From: Desulfurococcaceae archaeon
Lineage (GTDB): Archaea > Thermoproteota > Thermoprotei_A > Sulfolobales > NBVN01
Assembly (NCBI GenBank): GCA_020832985.1
Contig: JAJHRE010000005.1
Location: forward strand, 1 to 43,686
Length of the DNA: 43,686 bases
Direction: 5' to 3'
Each line of letters starts with the position of its first letter. Positions within the stretch are counted from its first letter, which is position 1. Position numbers and translations under genes: made by a program. This document shows, piece after piece, positions 27,425-36,605 of this stretch. Below the pieces are notes generated by a model. The model was not told the DNA's origin, ran no database searches, and worked only from the letters and a program-made list of their open reading frames with translations.

Positions 27425-28426
27425 TTACCTCTAACCTGCATTAACTCCTCTGGTTTAAGATTTCTCACATCAATTCCCAGCATTGACGCTTTTTCAGAAA
27501 CCATTTTCTGAGCTTCAACAACTACTTCAGGGTTGTCGTAAAACGTAGTTGCTAGAACTATAGCTTTAGCCCTCACCTCCGGATCCTTACTCTTAAAAAT
27601 ACCTGAACCAACGAATACACCATCAGCTCCTAACCACATCATCAACGCTGCATCTGCAGGTGTTGCTATCCCACCAGCTGCGAAATTCACTACCGGTAAT
27701 CTCCCTAACCTAGCCGTTAACAACGCTAATTCGAAGTTAACCTTATTCTCTTTAGAGTATATGTATATAGACTCAACATCTCCAGTCATATAATAACCTC
27801 TTAATAGAGCTATATCCCTATTCACAAGCTTCATATGCTTTACCGCCTCAGCGACATTCCCAGTCCCCGGCTCACCCTTAGTCCTAATCATAGATGCACC
27901 CTCAAATATACGTCTTAACGCTTCAGGTAAGTTCCTAGCACCATTAACAAATGGTGTTTTAAACACCCACTTATTTATGTGCTTTCTCATCAACTGGTGT
28001 TAAAACCTCACTCTCATCTATTAAGTCAACACCTACCTCCTCAAGCAACCTAGCCTCCCAACTATGGCCTATCCTACATTTAGCAGATACTGGTATAGTT
28101 ACAGACTCCATAACCTGAGTAATAACGTTTAAATCAGCTGTCCTAGCAACACCCCCAGCCATCCTGACATCATATGGGAGTTTATCTAGTACCATAACAC
28201 CAACAGCACCTGAATCCTCAGCAATACCTGCTTGTTCAGTGGTAGTTACATCCATTATAACCCCACCCTTAAGCATCGATATAAAACTGTATTTAATTAA
28301 TGGTGTCCCAGTCTTTAACGGAATTAATTCCTTACCTTCATCTCTAACTTTATCTCTGAATTCAAGTAGATTATATATGAGGTCATACAGTTTCTCTAGG
28401 AATACGTAGGAGTCAACCAACTTCAT
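27421..28426 (-). CDS. pdxS: pyridoxal 5'-phosphate synthase lyase subunit PdxS, interrupted by a frameshift
   Basis: ORF 27971..28426 ([33 protein letters not shown]...[12 protein letters not shown]...[12 protein letters not shown]) continues in another frame as ORF 27421..27993 ([25 protein letters not shown]...[11 protein letters not shown]...[30 protein letters not shown]). Confidence 0.93.
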
Positions 28427-28447
28427 ATACCGCCCTAACTAACTACG

Positions 28448-28479
28448 AATACACTGTATTAACCACTACTGAACGTTCA
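28448..28479 (-). promoter_or_regulatory. pdx promoter region with two perfect dyads
   Basis: AATACA-C-TGTATT (28448-28460, overlapping a TATA-like GTATTAA) and TGAACGTTCA (28470-28479), upstream of the pdxS start at 28426. Confidence 0.5.
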
Positions 28480-28494
28480 ATCAGTAAAGCTCAT

Positions 28495-29241
28495 TCATAC
28501 CCTACCACTAGTTAATATCTTCTCAAGCCATGTCAAGTACCTTAAGTCTAGACCTAAAGATCTTAACTTCTTAATAACTCCTTCAACATCGTAATGATTT
28601 CTGTATAGTCTAAACTCACCACTTCTTAAGTCTAGGATAGCTGCTGATGTCCTGTAATCACCATCTCTAGGCTGTCCAACACTCCCAGGATTTAAGACCC
28701 TCATACCTCTAATCCTTAAATCCATAGGTATGTGGGTATGTCCAACTACGATTAAGTCAGTATCTACAGGTTTAGGTCTGACTGCGTATATACTAGGGGT
28801 TAGAGCTAGTAGGATTTCCGATTCAGGTAATGATGGTTTTAAATACCCGTAAAGTGGGTTTCTAGGAGATCCGTGGGTTAAGTAAATCCTTACATTATCA
28901 ATTGTTAAGTTACGGGTTATTGGTAGGGATTTAAGCCAATCTATCTGCTCCTTACTTAACAACCTATACGAGATGTTAACTCTAGTATACTCGCTTAACT
29001 CATGTAATTCAGGAGCACACCTACAGTCAGTATTAAACGCTACTGCATAGTCATGATTACCCATTAAAACTACATCAGGTCTTAAACCCTTAATTAAATC
29101 CACTACAACATGTGGTTCAGGACCGTAATCAACTAAATCACCTAGGACGAATACGTAATCCCAACCACCGACACTCTCTAAAAGAGTCTTAAGTGCGTCA
29201 GCATTACCGTGGATGTCCGAGATAATTAAAACTTTAACCAT
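28495..29241 (-). CDS. calcineurin-like metallophosphoesterase (YfcE/MJ0936-type)
   Basis: VLIISDIHGNADAL, FVLGDLVDYGPEP, LMGNHDYA, VVGHTHIPMD, LNPGSVGQPRDGD. Confidence 0.93.
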   Translation of the reverse strand: MVKVLIISDIHGNADALKTLLESVGGWDYVFVLGDLVDYGPEPHVVVDLIKGLRPDVVLMGNHDYAVAFNTDCRCAPELHELSEYTRVNISYRLLSKEQIDWLKSLPITRNLTIDNVRIYLTHGSPRNPLYGYLKPSLPESEILLALTPSIYAVRPKPVDTDLIVVGHTHIPMDLRIRGMRVLNPGSVGQPRDGDYRTSAAILDLRSGEFRLYRNHYDVEGVIKKLRSLGLDLRYLTWLEKILTSGRV

Positions 29242-29312
29242 CTACACTAACCACCAACTTAATTAAGGTATATTACTAATAAATCTACAACATAATTAAG
29301 TTCGCAGCTACC

Positions 29313-30278
29313 TCACGTACTTAACGTATTGAGTCTAACTACTGATGGTTGAGTATTGATTATCTGTGGAATTGATTCCTTACTATTGACTCCAGTTTTA
29401 TCCGGTATAGCAACTACTAAGACCTTAATGACCTCAGGTATCTTAATGAGTATCTCCTTAGTTATACTAGATATTAATACTTGAGTTGTTTTTAGGGTTG
29501 CATTACTAGGTAACCTCACCCATAACTCAACCTCAACAAAACTCCCTAAATTCCTTAGTAATACCTTCTTAACCGATACGTTGGCATTCCTTTCAATGAT
29601 GTTAATTATCCTATACTTGAGGTGTCTAGGGTAGTTAATATCTAGTAAGTTAAATACTGATTCCTTAACAACATTTACAGAACACTTTATAGCGTATGCA
29701 GATACCATTAAAACCAGTATGTTCTCAATAATTACTAGTTGGAGTATGTTAGAGAGTATTAAAGCTATACTATTAACGAACTCTATCAACGCATCTAATG
29801 ATGTCTTCACAGCTGTTGACTTAACTAGGACCTTCCCATACCTACCATACTTTAAAACATACCTAGAGAATATGTATGAAAGGATACCACTACCTATTAA
29901 GTATAGTGAGAACTCAGATGAAGTAATCTCAGTATTCGCTAAAGTACTAGGTATTAAGTAAATCACTACTGAGATAGTGATTACGGCTATGAATATTGAT
30001 GAAACATCCTCAACCCTTAATAACTCATACCTACGACCGTTTAAGGTCTTAGAAGTAACTACCCTCAACACTATAAATAATGTTAGGTATGTTATAGAGT
30101 CTAGAATCCATAGTATAGAATCTATTAAGATTAAGTTAGACCTAACCACGATTAAGTACAGTAACACACCTAGTAATCCGTAAGTTAATGAGCTAATAAA
30201 TAGAATTTTAAATAAGTTCGCCATACGGTAAAACCTTACTATCTTCTTAACAGTAACTCTCCCTAACATAGGAATCAC
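29313..30278 (-). CDS. divergent cation diffusion facilitator-like membrane protein
   Basis: Multi-TM N-terminal half, CDF-like RSNLILIDSILWILDSI and STAVKTSLDAL, C-terminal ferredoxin-like cytoplasmic domain (YRIINIIERNANVSVKKVLLRNLGSFVEVELWVRLP). Confidence 0.5.
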   Translation of the reverse strand: MIPMLGRVTVKKIVRFYRMANLFKILFISSLTYGLLGVLLYLIVVRSNLILIDSILWILDSITYLTLFIVLRVVTSKTLNGRRYELLRVEDVSSIFIAVITISVVIYLIPSTLANTEITSSEFSLYLIGSGILSYIFSRYVLKYGRYGKVLVKSTAVKTSLDALIEFVNSIALILSNILQLVIIENILVLMVSAYAIKCSVNVVKESVFNLLDINYPRHLKYRIINIIERNANVSVKKVLLRNLGSFVEVELWVRLPSNATLKTTQVLISSITKEILIKIPEVIKVLVVAIPDKTGVNSKESIPQIINTQPSVVRLNTLST

Positions 30279-30465
30279 CTAAGTATAAACTAGGGTATGA
30301 GGCTGACGTCTAAAGAGTCTAATACCTCTAAAATAGTATTTGATTTACGACTTAAAAATTTTCACGAATTACTAGATATTATTTATGGTAAGACCTACTA
30401 GGTTAAGGTAATACCTACGCTTAAGTAAGTATCTTCGAGAACCCCATACTCAGTATTTTTAAGTT

Positions 30466-31548
30466 TTGATGATGTTATATCTTCTGGTGCTTAAGATACC
30501 ATTACATGATGATTTAATAGCTGAGTTATCTAGGGTTATTAACGATCTCCTTAGTAGGGTAGTTGCTGTTGATGATTTAAGTAGGTATGTCCGTGAGGTC
30601 TATTCATACCCTTTAAGAACTTCTCAAAGTAGTGAACCACCAGACGTCGTAGCTAGTGATTCGAGTAGGGTGGTTAAGAAGTTGTCCTTAGCTACGGTAT
30701 ACGCTATACAGGCAGTCTCAGCAAATATCTCCTTAAGGGAGTCTAGATCGAGTAGGTTCGTGATTAAGTGTACCTCAGGTTACTACATACCGACACCGAG
30801 TGAGGTCGTACCTGAGGAGTTAATGCTACGTATAACACAGTTACTCTCTAGGGTTTTAGAAGTTGATTCAGTACTTGAGGTTGTAGACCGTGCTGAGGTA
30901 GCGTTATTTGACGGCTCCTTAATATCGTTTTTATGGGGTTATAGTAGTAGGCCACTACCTAAGGGGTTGAGGTTTACAGGTTATAGCGGCTTCAGTAATT
31001 TAAGGGATATGTGGTATGAGATATTCAGGAAGATTACAGAGATTGTAAAGTTGGTGAAGCCTTTATTCATAGCTAAGACCCTTAGGAGGAGTTACTACGT
31101 GGATATTCTACTAAGTGGTGAGACCCCTAAAGAGATTAAATCTGAAGTTAATGACTTAATACTGATTAATATGTTGAGGAGGCTTGGTAAACTACCTAAG
31201 CAACCATACATACTCCAACCAGTTTACGTAACTACTGATAAACTGCCTAAGCCCCTCAATAGCTTAAATATAGACTTAAGCCCGTTAATACCTATGACCG
31301 TAACTTACGTAGCGTTTAACCACTCAACACAACCTTACCAGGTATCAGTACCTGGTGTATGGGGGGTTGATGAGTTAGTAGATATTATTAGTTCAATATA
31401 TATTTACTCACATACCGGTTATCCAGACCCTCTCAGAGTAGTCCATAGTAAGAGTAAGTTAAGTACTGAGGAGTTTAAGTATATACTGTATAAATTAGGT
31501 CTAAACTCTATACCTACAGGACGTGAACTACTGGGTGAGTTCCTATAG
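30466..31548 (+). CDS. nurA: NurA domain nuclease
   Basis: VVASDSSRVVKKLS and ALFDGSLISFLWG NurA-like acidic motifs; immediately upstream of herA-mre11-rad50; real start may be the GTG at 30484. Confidence 0.85.
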   Translation: MMMLYLLVLKIPLHDDLIAELSRVINDLLSRVVAVDDLSRYVREVYSYPLRTSQSSEPPDVVASDSSRVVKKLSLATVYAIQAVSANISLRESRSSRFVIKCTSGYYIPTPSEVVPEELMLRITQLLSRVLEVDSVLEVVDRAEVALFDGSLISFLWGYSSRPLPKGLRFTGYSGFSNLRDMWYEIFRKITEIVKLVKPLFIAKTLRRSYYVDILLSGETPKEIKSEVNDLILINMLRRLGKLPKQPYILQPVYVTTDKLPKPLNSLNIDLSPLIPMTVTYVAFNHSTQPYQVSVPGVWGVDELVDIISSIYIYSHTGYPDPLRVVHSKSKLSTEEFKYILYKLGLNSIPTGRELLGEFL

Positions 31549-31592
31549 ATAGACCGATAGGTATTGTCGGTGAGGTATCTAAACCAACTGAG

Positions 31593-33143
31593 GTGGATGT
31601 TAAGGCATTAACACCGGTACCTGTAGGTACTTACGTATATATAAGGTTCGTGGTTAGGGACCCGATAACTTATGAGGAACGTGTGAGGGAGGTCGTAGGT
31701 CTTATAGGTTCATCACTGTTTAAGTCTGTAGTACCTATAGTAACTACTCAGAATTTAACAACTTATGAGAGGACGTCACCGTTAAGTAGTTTAAAGAGTG
31801 AGAGTTATATGAAGGCTTTAATAATAGCTGATATCACTGGTGGGAGGGTAGAAGCACCTAGATACCCACCACCACCTGAGACCCCGGTATACCTAGCAAG
31901 ACCTGAACATGTAGGAGCTATATATAGGAATAACCCTGAAACCAGTGTGGAGATAGGGTCTTTAGTCGGTTTTGAAGACCTTAGAATTAGAGTTAATATC
32001 AACGCATTAACTAAGCACTTACTAATAACTGGGACTACAGGTTCTGGTAAGAGTAACTTAGTTGCTGTATTAGCTGATAGGGTTGCAGGGATTGGTGGTT
32101 CAGTAGTTATCTTCGACGTACATGGGGAGTACGGGGATTTAATCAGTGAGACTCCTGGTAAGGTAAGTATTGTTAAGTATGAAGCAGCTATAAATCCTAT
32201 AGAACTACCTATAAGCCTCTTAGTAAGCTTCATAATACCTGAAGGAACTGCAACTAAGCAGAGGAGGATTTTAAGGAATGTGTTGAAGGATTTAAACGAT
32301 AAGATTCGTGAGAGGTCTGTAAAGAGTAGGAAGCCTTACTCCCTAGTAGTTAAGGAGATCTACAAGGAATCACATACTCAGCAAACACTTGAAGACCCTG
32401 TCGATATGTATAAGGACTTACTGATTAGGAATATTAAGTTTAAGTCTCAAGATAAGGATGAGAAAAGCGTTACAGATGTCGTAGATAAGGTTGAGGATTT
32501 CTTCGAATGGCGTAGGATTGATTTAGAAGCAAGGAAGATTAGTGAGTTATTAGGTAATAGTAAGGTTGTAGTAGTTGATGTTTCTGCATTCACTGATGAG
32601 GAGAAAGACTACATGCTTAAAGTCGTAGCTGAGGACCTACTATGGTATCTTAAGGAAGGACTTAGGAAGGGGCTTAACGTCATACCGACACTACTTATTA
32701 TTGAGGAAGCACACATATTCTTAAGCAGTGATAACACTAAGTCTAAAGGAACCCTCCAGAGGTTTATTAGGGAGGGTAGGAAGTTCGGCGGTATGTTAGT
32801 CATAGTTAGTCAGAGGCCTAGAGCATTAGATATTAACGTAGTTTCTCAAATCCAGAACTACGTATTCTTAAAGTTAGTTCAGAGTAAGGATAGGGCTACA
32901 GTTATGGAGATAACTGATATATTAAGTGATGATTACGTCAACATACTACCTACACTACCACCTGGTTATGGGTTGATAATGGGTGAGTGGATCGGTAAGT
33001 ACCCAGCATACGTTAGGATAGATAAACATGAAGGTAAGAGGGCTGGGGCAACACCAGACGTAGTAAGTATTTGGAGGGAGGGTATGAGGATACGTAGTAA
33101 GTCTTTAGAGGTTAGGTCATTATCTAGTGAGTGGGAGGGTTAG
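31593..33143 (+). CDS. herA: HerA bipolar DNA translocase/helicase (N-terminus probably extends upstream of this start)
   Basis: Walker A TGTTGSGKSNL, FDVHGEYGDL, LLIIEEAHIFL, FGGMLVIVSQRPRALD. Confidence 0.93.
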   Translation: MDVKALTPVPVGTYVYIRFVVRDPITYEERVREVVGLIGSSLFKSVVPIVTTQNLTTYERTSPLSSLKSESYMKALIIADITGGRVEAPRYPPPPETPVYLARPEHVGAIYRNNPETSVEIGSLVGFEDLRIRVNINALTKHLLITGTTGSGKSNLVAVLADRVAGIGGSVVIFDVHGEYGDLISETPGKVSIVKYEAAINPIELPISLLVSFIIPEGTATKQRRILRNVLKDLNDKIRERSVKSRKPYSLVVKEIYKESHTQQTLEDPVDMYKDLLIRNIKFKSQDKDEKSVTDVVDKVEDFFEWRRIDLEARKISELLGNSKVVVVDVSAFTDEEKDYMLKVVAEDLLWYLKEGLRKGLNVIPTLLIIEEAHIFLSSDNTKSKGTLQRFIREGRKFGGMLVIVSQRPRALDINVVSQIQNYVFLKLVQSKDRATVMEITDILSDDYVNILPTLPPGYGLIMGEWIGKYPAYVRIDKHEGKRAGATPDVVSIWREGMRIRSKSLEVRSLSSEWEG

Positions 33144-33146
33144 ACA

Positions 33147-34313
33147 TTGTTAATACTCCATACATCTGATACACACTTAGGTGCTTCAAAACCTAGTAGG
33201 TTAAGGGATAGGGAGTTAGACTTCTACGAAGTATTTGATGAGGTTGTGGAGATAGCTATTAAGGAAGGTGTTGATGCTGTAATACACTGTGGTGACTTAT
33301 TCGATGATGCTAGACCGAACCCTCAAACATACTACTACGTATTTAAATCACTTAAGAAGTTAAGGGAGGCCGGTATTGAATTCCTAGTGATTGCAGGACA
33401 ACACGATATGCCTAAGGTATCAGCCCTATCACCTATTAAGGTCTTAGAGGAGGTTGGTCTTGTGAAGGCCTTAGCAACATCACAACCACTAACACATGTA
33501 GTTAAGCTACGTAGTGGTGAGTTAGGTATTACTGCAATACCTTACGCAGACCCCATAACAATTCAGGAGTATATTAGGATTGTTAAGAAGCCTAACACCA
33601 GTAAGAAGTTGTTGATGGCACACCTACTGCTTAAGGAGTTAAACATACCTGAAGCCCACGTAACTATCAATGACTTAAGAGTTAGTGAGTATAACTACGT
33701 AGCACTCGGTGATTACCATATCAGATATGAAGTTAATGTTAGTGGTACACCAGTTGTATATCCTGGAGCGACAGAGTCTTTAAACGTCTTAGAAGGTGTT
33801 AATGATAAGTATGTTGCGTTAGTAGACTTCAGCAGTGGTGGGGTAGTAGTTAATTGGGTTAAACTTAGTAAGCCTAGGAAGTGGTTAGTTGTGAAGCCTA
33901 AGGACTATGAGGAACTACGTAGGTTTCTAGAAGGTTTAGAATACAGTAAATTTAATAAACCTCCAATACTCCATATAGAGATAGGCAGTAAGGAAGTACT
34001 GAACTTAAGCCGTAAGTTAATCATCAACCTCTTAAGTAGTTTAAGAGATAAGGGTAAGATCCTCACATATAAGGTGGAAGCACCTGGAGTCTCAGAAGAA
34101 GGTGATGTAGGGTACCCTAATGAAGAACCTATACAGACCCCCACACTAGAGTTAGTAGTCCATAACTTAATTAAGGACCCTGTAATATCCGATTATGTAG
34201 TGAGGATCGTTAAGGGTTGTGATGATGTAGAGTTTATTAAGTTGTTAATTAACGGTCTTATAAACGACCCTGAAGTCATTAGTAAGTTGGAGAAGTTGGT
34301 GAGTGTTAAGTGA
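33147..34313 (+). CDS. mre11: Mre11 DNA double-strand break repair nuclease
   Basis: LHTSDTHLGASKPSR, DAVIHCGDLFDDARP, VIAGQHDMP, LGDYHIR phosphoesterase motifs. Confidence 0.93.
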   Translation: MLILHTSDTHLGASKPSRLRDRELDFYEVFDEVVEIAIKEGVDAVIHCGDLFDDARPNPQTYYYVFKSLKKLREAGIEFLVIAGQHDMPKVSALSPIKVLEEVGLVKALATSQPLTHVVKLRSGELGITAIPYADPITIQEYIRIVKKPNTSKKLLMAHLLLKELNIPEAHVTINDLRVSEYNYVALGDYHIRYEVNVSGTPVVYPGATESLNVLEGVNDKYVALVDFSSGGVVVNWVKLSKPRKWLVVKPKDYEELRRFLEGLEYSKFNKPPILHIEIGSKEVLNLSRKLIINLLSSLRDKGKILTYKVEAPGVSEEGDVGYPNEEPIQTPTLELVVHNLIKDPVISDYVVRIVKGCDDVEFIKLLINGLINDPEVISKLEKLVSVK

Positions 34314-36604
34314 TTATCAGGAGTGTTAAACTTACGAATATATTATCCCATGAGGATTCAGAGATCACGTTTCCTGACGGTATAATAGCTATAGTAGGTC
34401 CTAACGGTGCTGGTAAGTCATCAATAGTTGATTCAATCTACATAGCACTCTTCACAGAGGCTAGACCGGATATTAGGGGTATGGAGAAGGAGTTCATAGT
34501 TATGAGGGGTAAGAAGAGGGGTGAGATCTCAGTAGTTTTAGAAGTTGGTGGTGTTAAGTACTTAGTAGTTAGGGAGTTAAACGTTGATACCCCGGCTCAG
34601 GCCTACCTATACCTACTAGAAGGTAGTAGTAGGAAGGTTAAAGCTTACGGAGTGTTAAACGTTCCTAAGGAGTTAGGTAGGGTCTTAGGGTTAGTCACAG
34701 TAGATAGTAAGGGGTTAAGAGATATAATTAGGAGTACTATAATCGCACTTCAGGACGAATTAACTGAGATAATAGATATTAGGGATTCTGAGAGGAGGGA
34801 ACGGATACTATCGTTATTAGGCCTTAGCTACCTAGAGAAGTCACTATCAGTTATTAAGGAGTTGACTAAGGAGAAGGATAGATTGGAAGGGGTCTTAATC
34901 AGTGAGAAGAGGTCTTTAGAGGAGAAGAGGAATGAGCTTAAAGAACTTCATAGTATGAGGAGTAAGTACTTAACTCAGAAACGTGAGGAGGAGTTAAGCA
35001 TAAGTAGGTTAAGGGATAAACGTGATAGTTACGTCAGGAATATAGCGTTGGTTGAGGAAGCTTTAGAGGTATGTAATGAGTTGAGAAACTTAATGATCTA
35101 TAACAGAATTAAGGAGTTAGAAGATACTGTCTCGAAGTTAGGGGTAGTTGATGTGTGGGATCCTAGTAAGTACTCCCTAGTAACTAAGGAGTTAAGTAAG
35201 GCTTATGAAGAGTTAAACAACATTCAGAACACATTAACATCAATACTTAAGGAGGTTTCTACGAAGGTAGGTGTAGTAATTGATAATTACGAAGTACTTA
35301 ACATGTTAATTAATGATTTAAGACGTAGACGTGATGAGTTAAGCACATCTATTGAGAGGTTGAGGGCTCTTAAAGACATCTACACCATATACTTAGGGAA
35401 GTTCGAATCTACTAGTAGGTGCCCTATATGTGGTTCATTAATAACTAATCCTGAAGATATTAAGAGGAGGTTAGCTAATGAGTTAAGTAGTTTAGAAGAT
35501 AATATCAAGTCTATTAAGCAGGAATACGCAAGTGTAGATGCTAAGATAAGTGTTGTTGAGAAGTCGTTAAACACTATGAGTAGGTACTTAGGTAAGAAGG
35601 AGGTGGTGTTAGGTAGGGTTAATGAGGTTAGGAGTCAGGTTGAATCCCTTAACGACTTAGCACGTAAGTTATGTAGTGAGTTACTTAAGGGGTCTACCGG
35701 TATGGTGACTCAGCAAATCAGTGAATGTGTTGAGTCACTAAACATGCTGAAGGATAAGTTGTTGAGTCTTAGGAAGGAATTAGATTTCCTAAGGAGTTAT
35801 GAGGTAAGTATCTCATCAAGACCTGAGGGAGTTGGAATTGATGATCTAAGCAGTAGGTTGGAGAAGTTACTGGCAGGTATAGGTCTTCAAGTAGGTACCC
35901 CTAAGGAGTTAAAGGATTTTGATAGGTTAATCAGTGAGTTATCACTGAAGAGGAAGGAGTTACAGGAAGAGTTAAATAAAGTTATTGATGAGCTTTCTAA
36001 GGCTGAAGGTAGGTTAAAGTCTTTAGAAGATCGGTTAGCTGATGTTGATGAGAGGATTAAGTCCTTAGACTCATGGATTAAGAATAAGGAGAAGGAGGTT
36101 AGTGAGGTAGAACGTAAGATCAGATCTTTAAGAATTATCGATGAATTTAGTAGGAAGTACTTAGGTAAGGATGGGTTAATAGCTAAGGAGTTAACTAGGG
36201 TTGCTAGGTTAGAGCTTGAGAGGAGGGCTAATAAGATACTATCTAGGTTAGGTCTTAGACCTATAGAGATTAGTGATGATTTTAGGATAAGTGTTAAGGT
36301 GTTGAATGAGTCCTTACCGATTAGTAACGCAAGTGGTGGTGAGAGGGTGGGTATTGCAATAGCTCTTAGACTAGCATTAGCTGAGTTGGTAATGGGTAGG
36401 AGCCCTACAGTACTGATACTTGATGAACCAACGATCTACTTAGATGAGGATAGGAGGACACAGGTCTTCGAAGTTATTAAAGAACTAGGTAAGTCGTTAA
36501 AACAGGTAGTTGTCGTAACTCATGACGAGAGTGTAGTTGATATCGCTGATAAGGTGATTAAGGTAGAGAATGTAGGTGGTGTTAGTAGGGTTATCAGTAA
36601 TTAA
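34310..36604 (+). CDS. rad50: Rad50 DNA double-strand break repair ATPase
   Basis: GPNGAGKSSIVDSIYIALF, zinc hook CPIC, coiled coils, ASGGERVGIAIALRLAL, VLILDEPTIYLDEDRR; GTGA overlap with mre11. Confidence 0.96.
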   Translation: MIIRSVKLTNILSHEDSEITFPDGIIAIVGPNGAGKSSIVDSIYIALFTEARPDIRGMEKEFIVMRGKKRGEISVVLEVGGVKYLVVRELNVDTPAQAYLYLLEGSSRKVKAYGVLNVPKELGRVLGLVTVDSKGLRDIIRSTIIALQDELTEIIDIRDSERRERILSLLGLSYLEKSLSVIKELTKEKDRLEGVLISEKRSLEEKRNELKELHSMRSKYLTQKREEELSISRLRDKRDSYVRNIALVEEALEVCNELRNLMIYNRIKELEDTVSKLGVVDVWDPSKYSLVTKELSKAYEELNNIQNTLTSILKEVSTKVGVVIDNYEVLNMLINDLRRRRDELSTSIERLRALKDIYTIYLGKFESTSRCPICGSLITNPEDIKRRLANELSSLEDNIKSIKQEYASVDAKISVVEKSLNTMSRYLGKKEVVLGRVNEVRSQVESLNDLARKLCSELLKGSTGMVTQQISECVESLNMLKDKLLSLRKELDFLRSYEVSISSRPEGVGIDDLSSRLEKLLAGIGLQVGTPKELKDFDRLISELSLKRKELQEELNKVIDELSKAEGRLKSLEDRLADVDERIKSLDSWIKNKEKEVSEVERKIRSLRIIDEFSRKYLGKDGLIAKELTRVARLELERRANKILSRLGLRPIEISDDFRISVKVLNESLPISNASGGERVGIAIALRLALAELVMGRSPTVLILDEPTIYLDEDRRTQVFEVIKELGKSLKQVVVVTHDESVVDIADKVIKVENVGGVSRVISN

Positions 36605-36605
36605 T

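Noticed and set aside
31805-32233. 142-aa minus-strand ORF
   Set aside because: Antisense to herA including its Walker A region.
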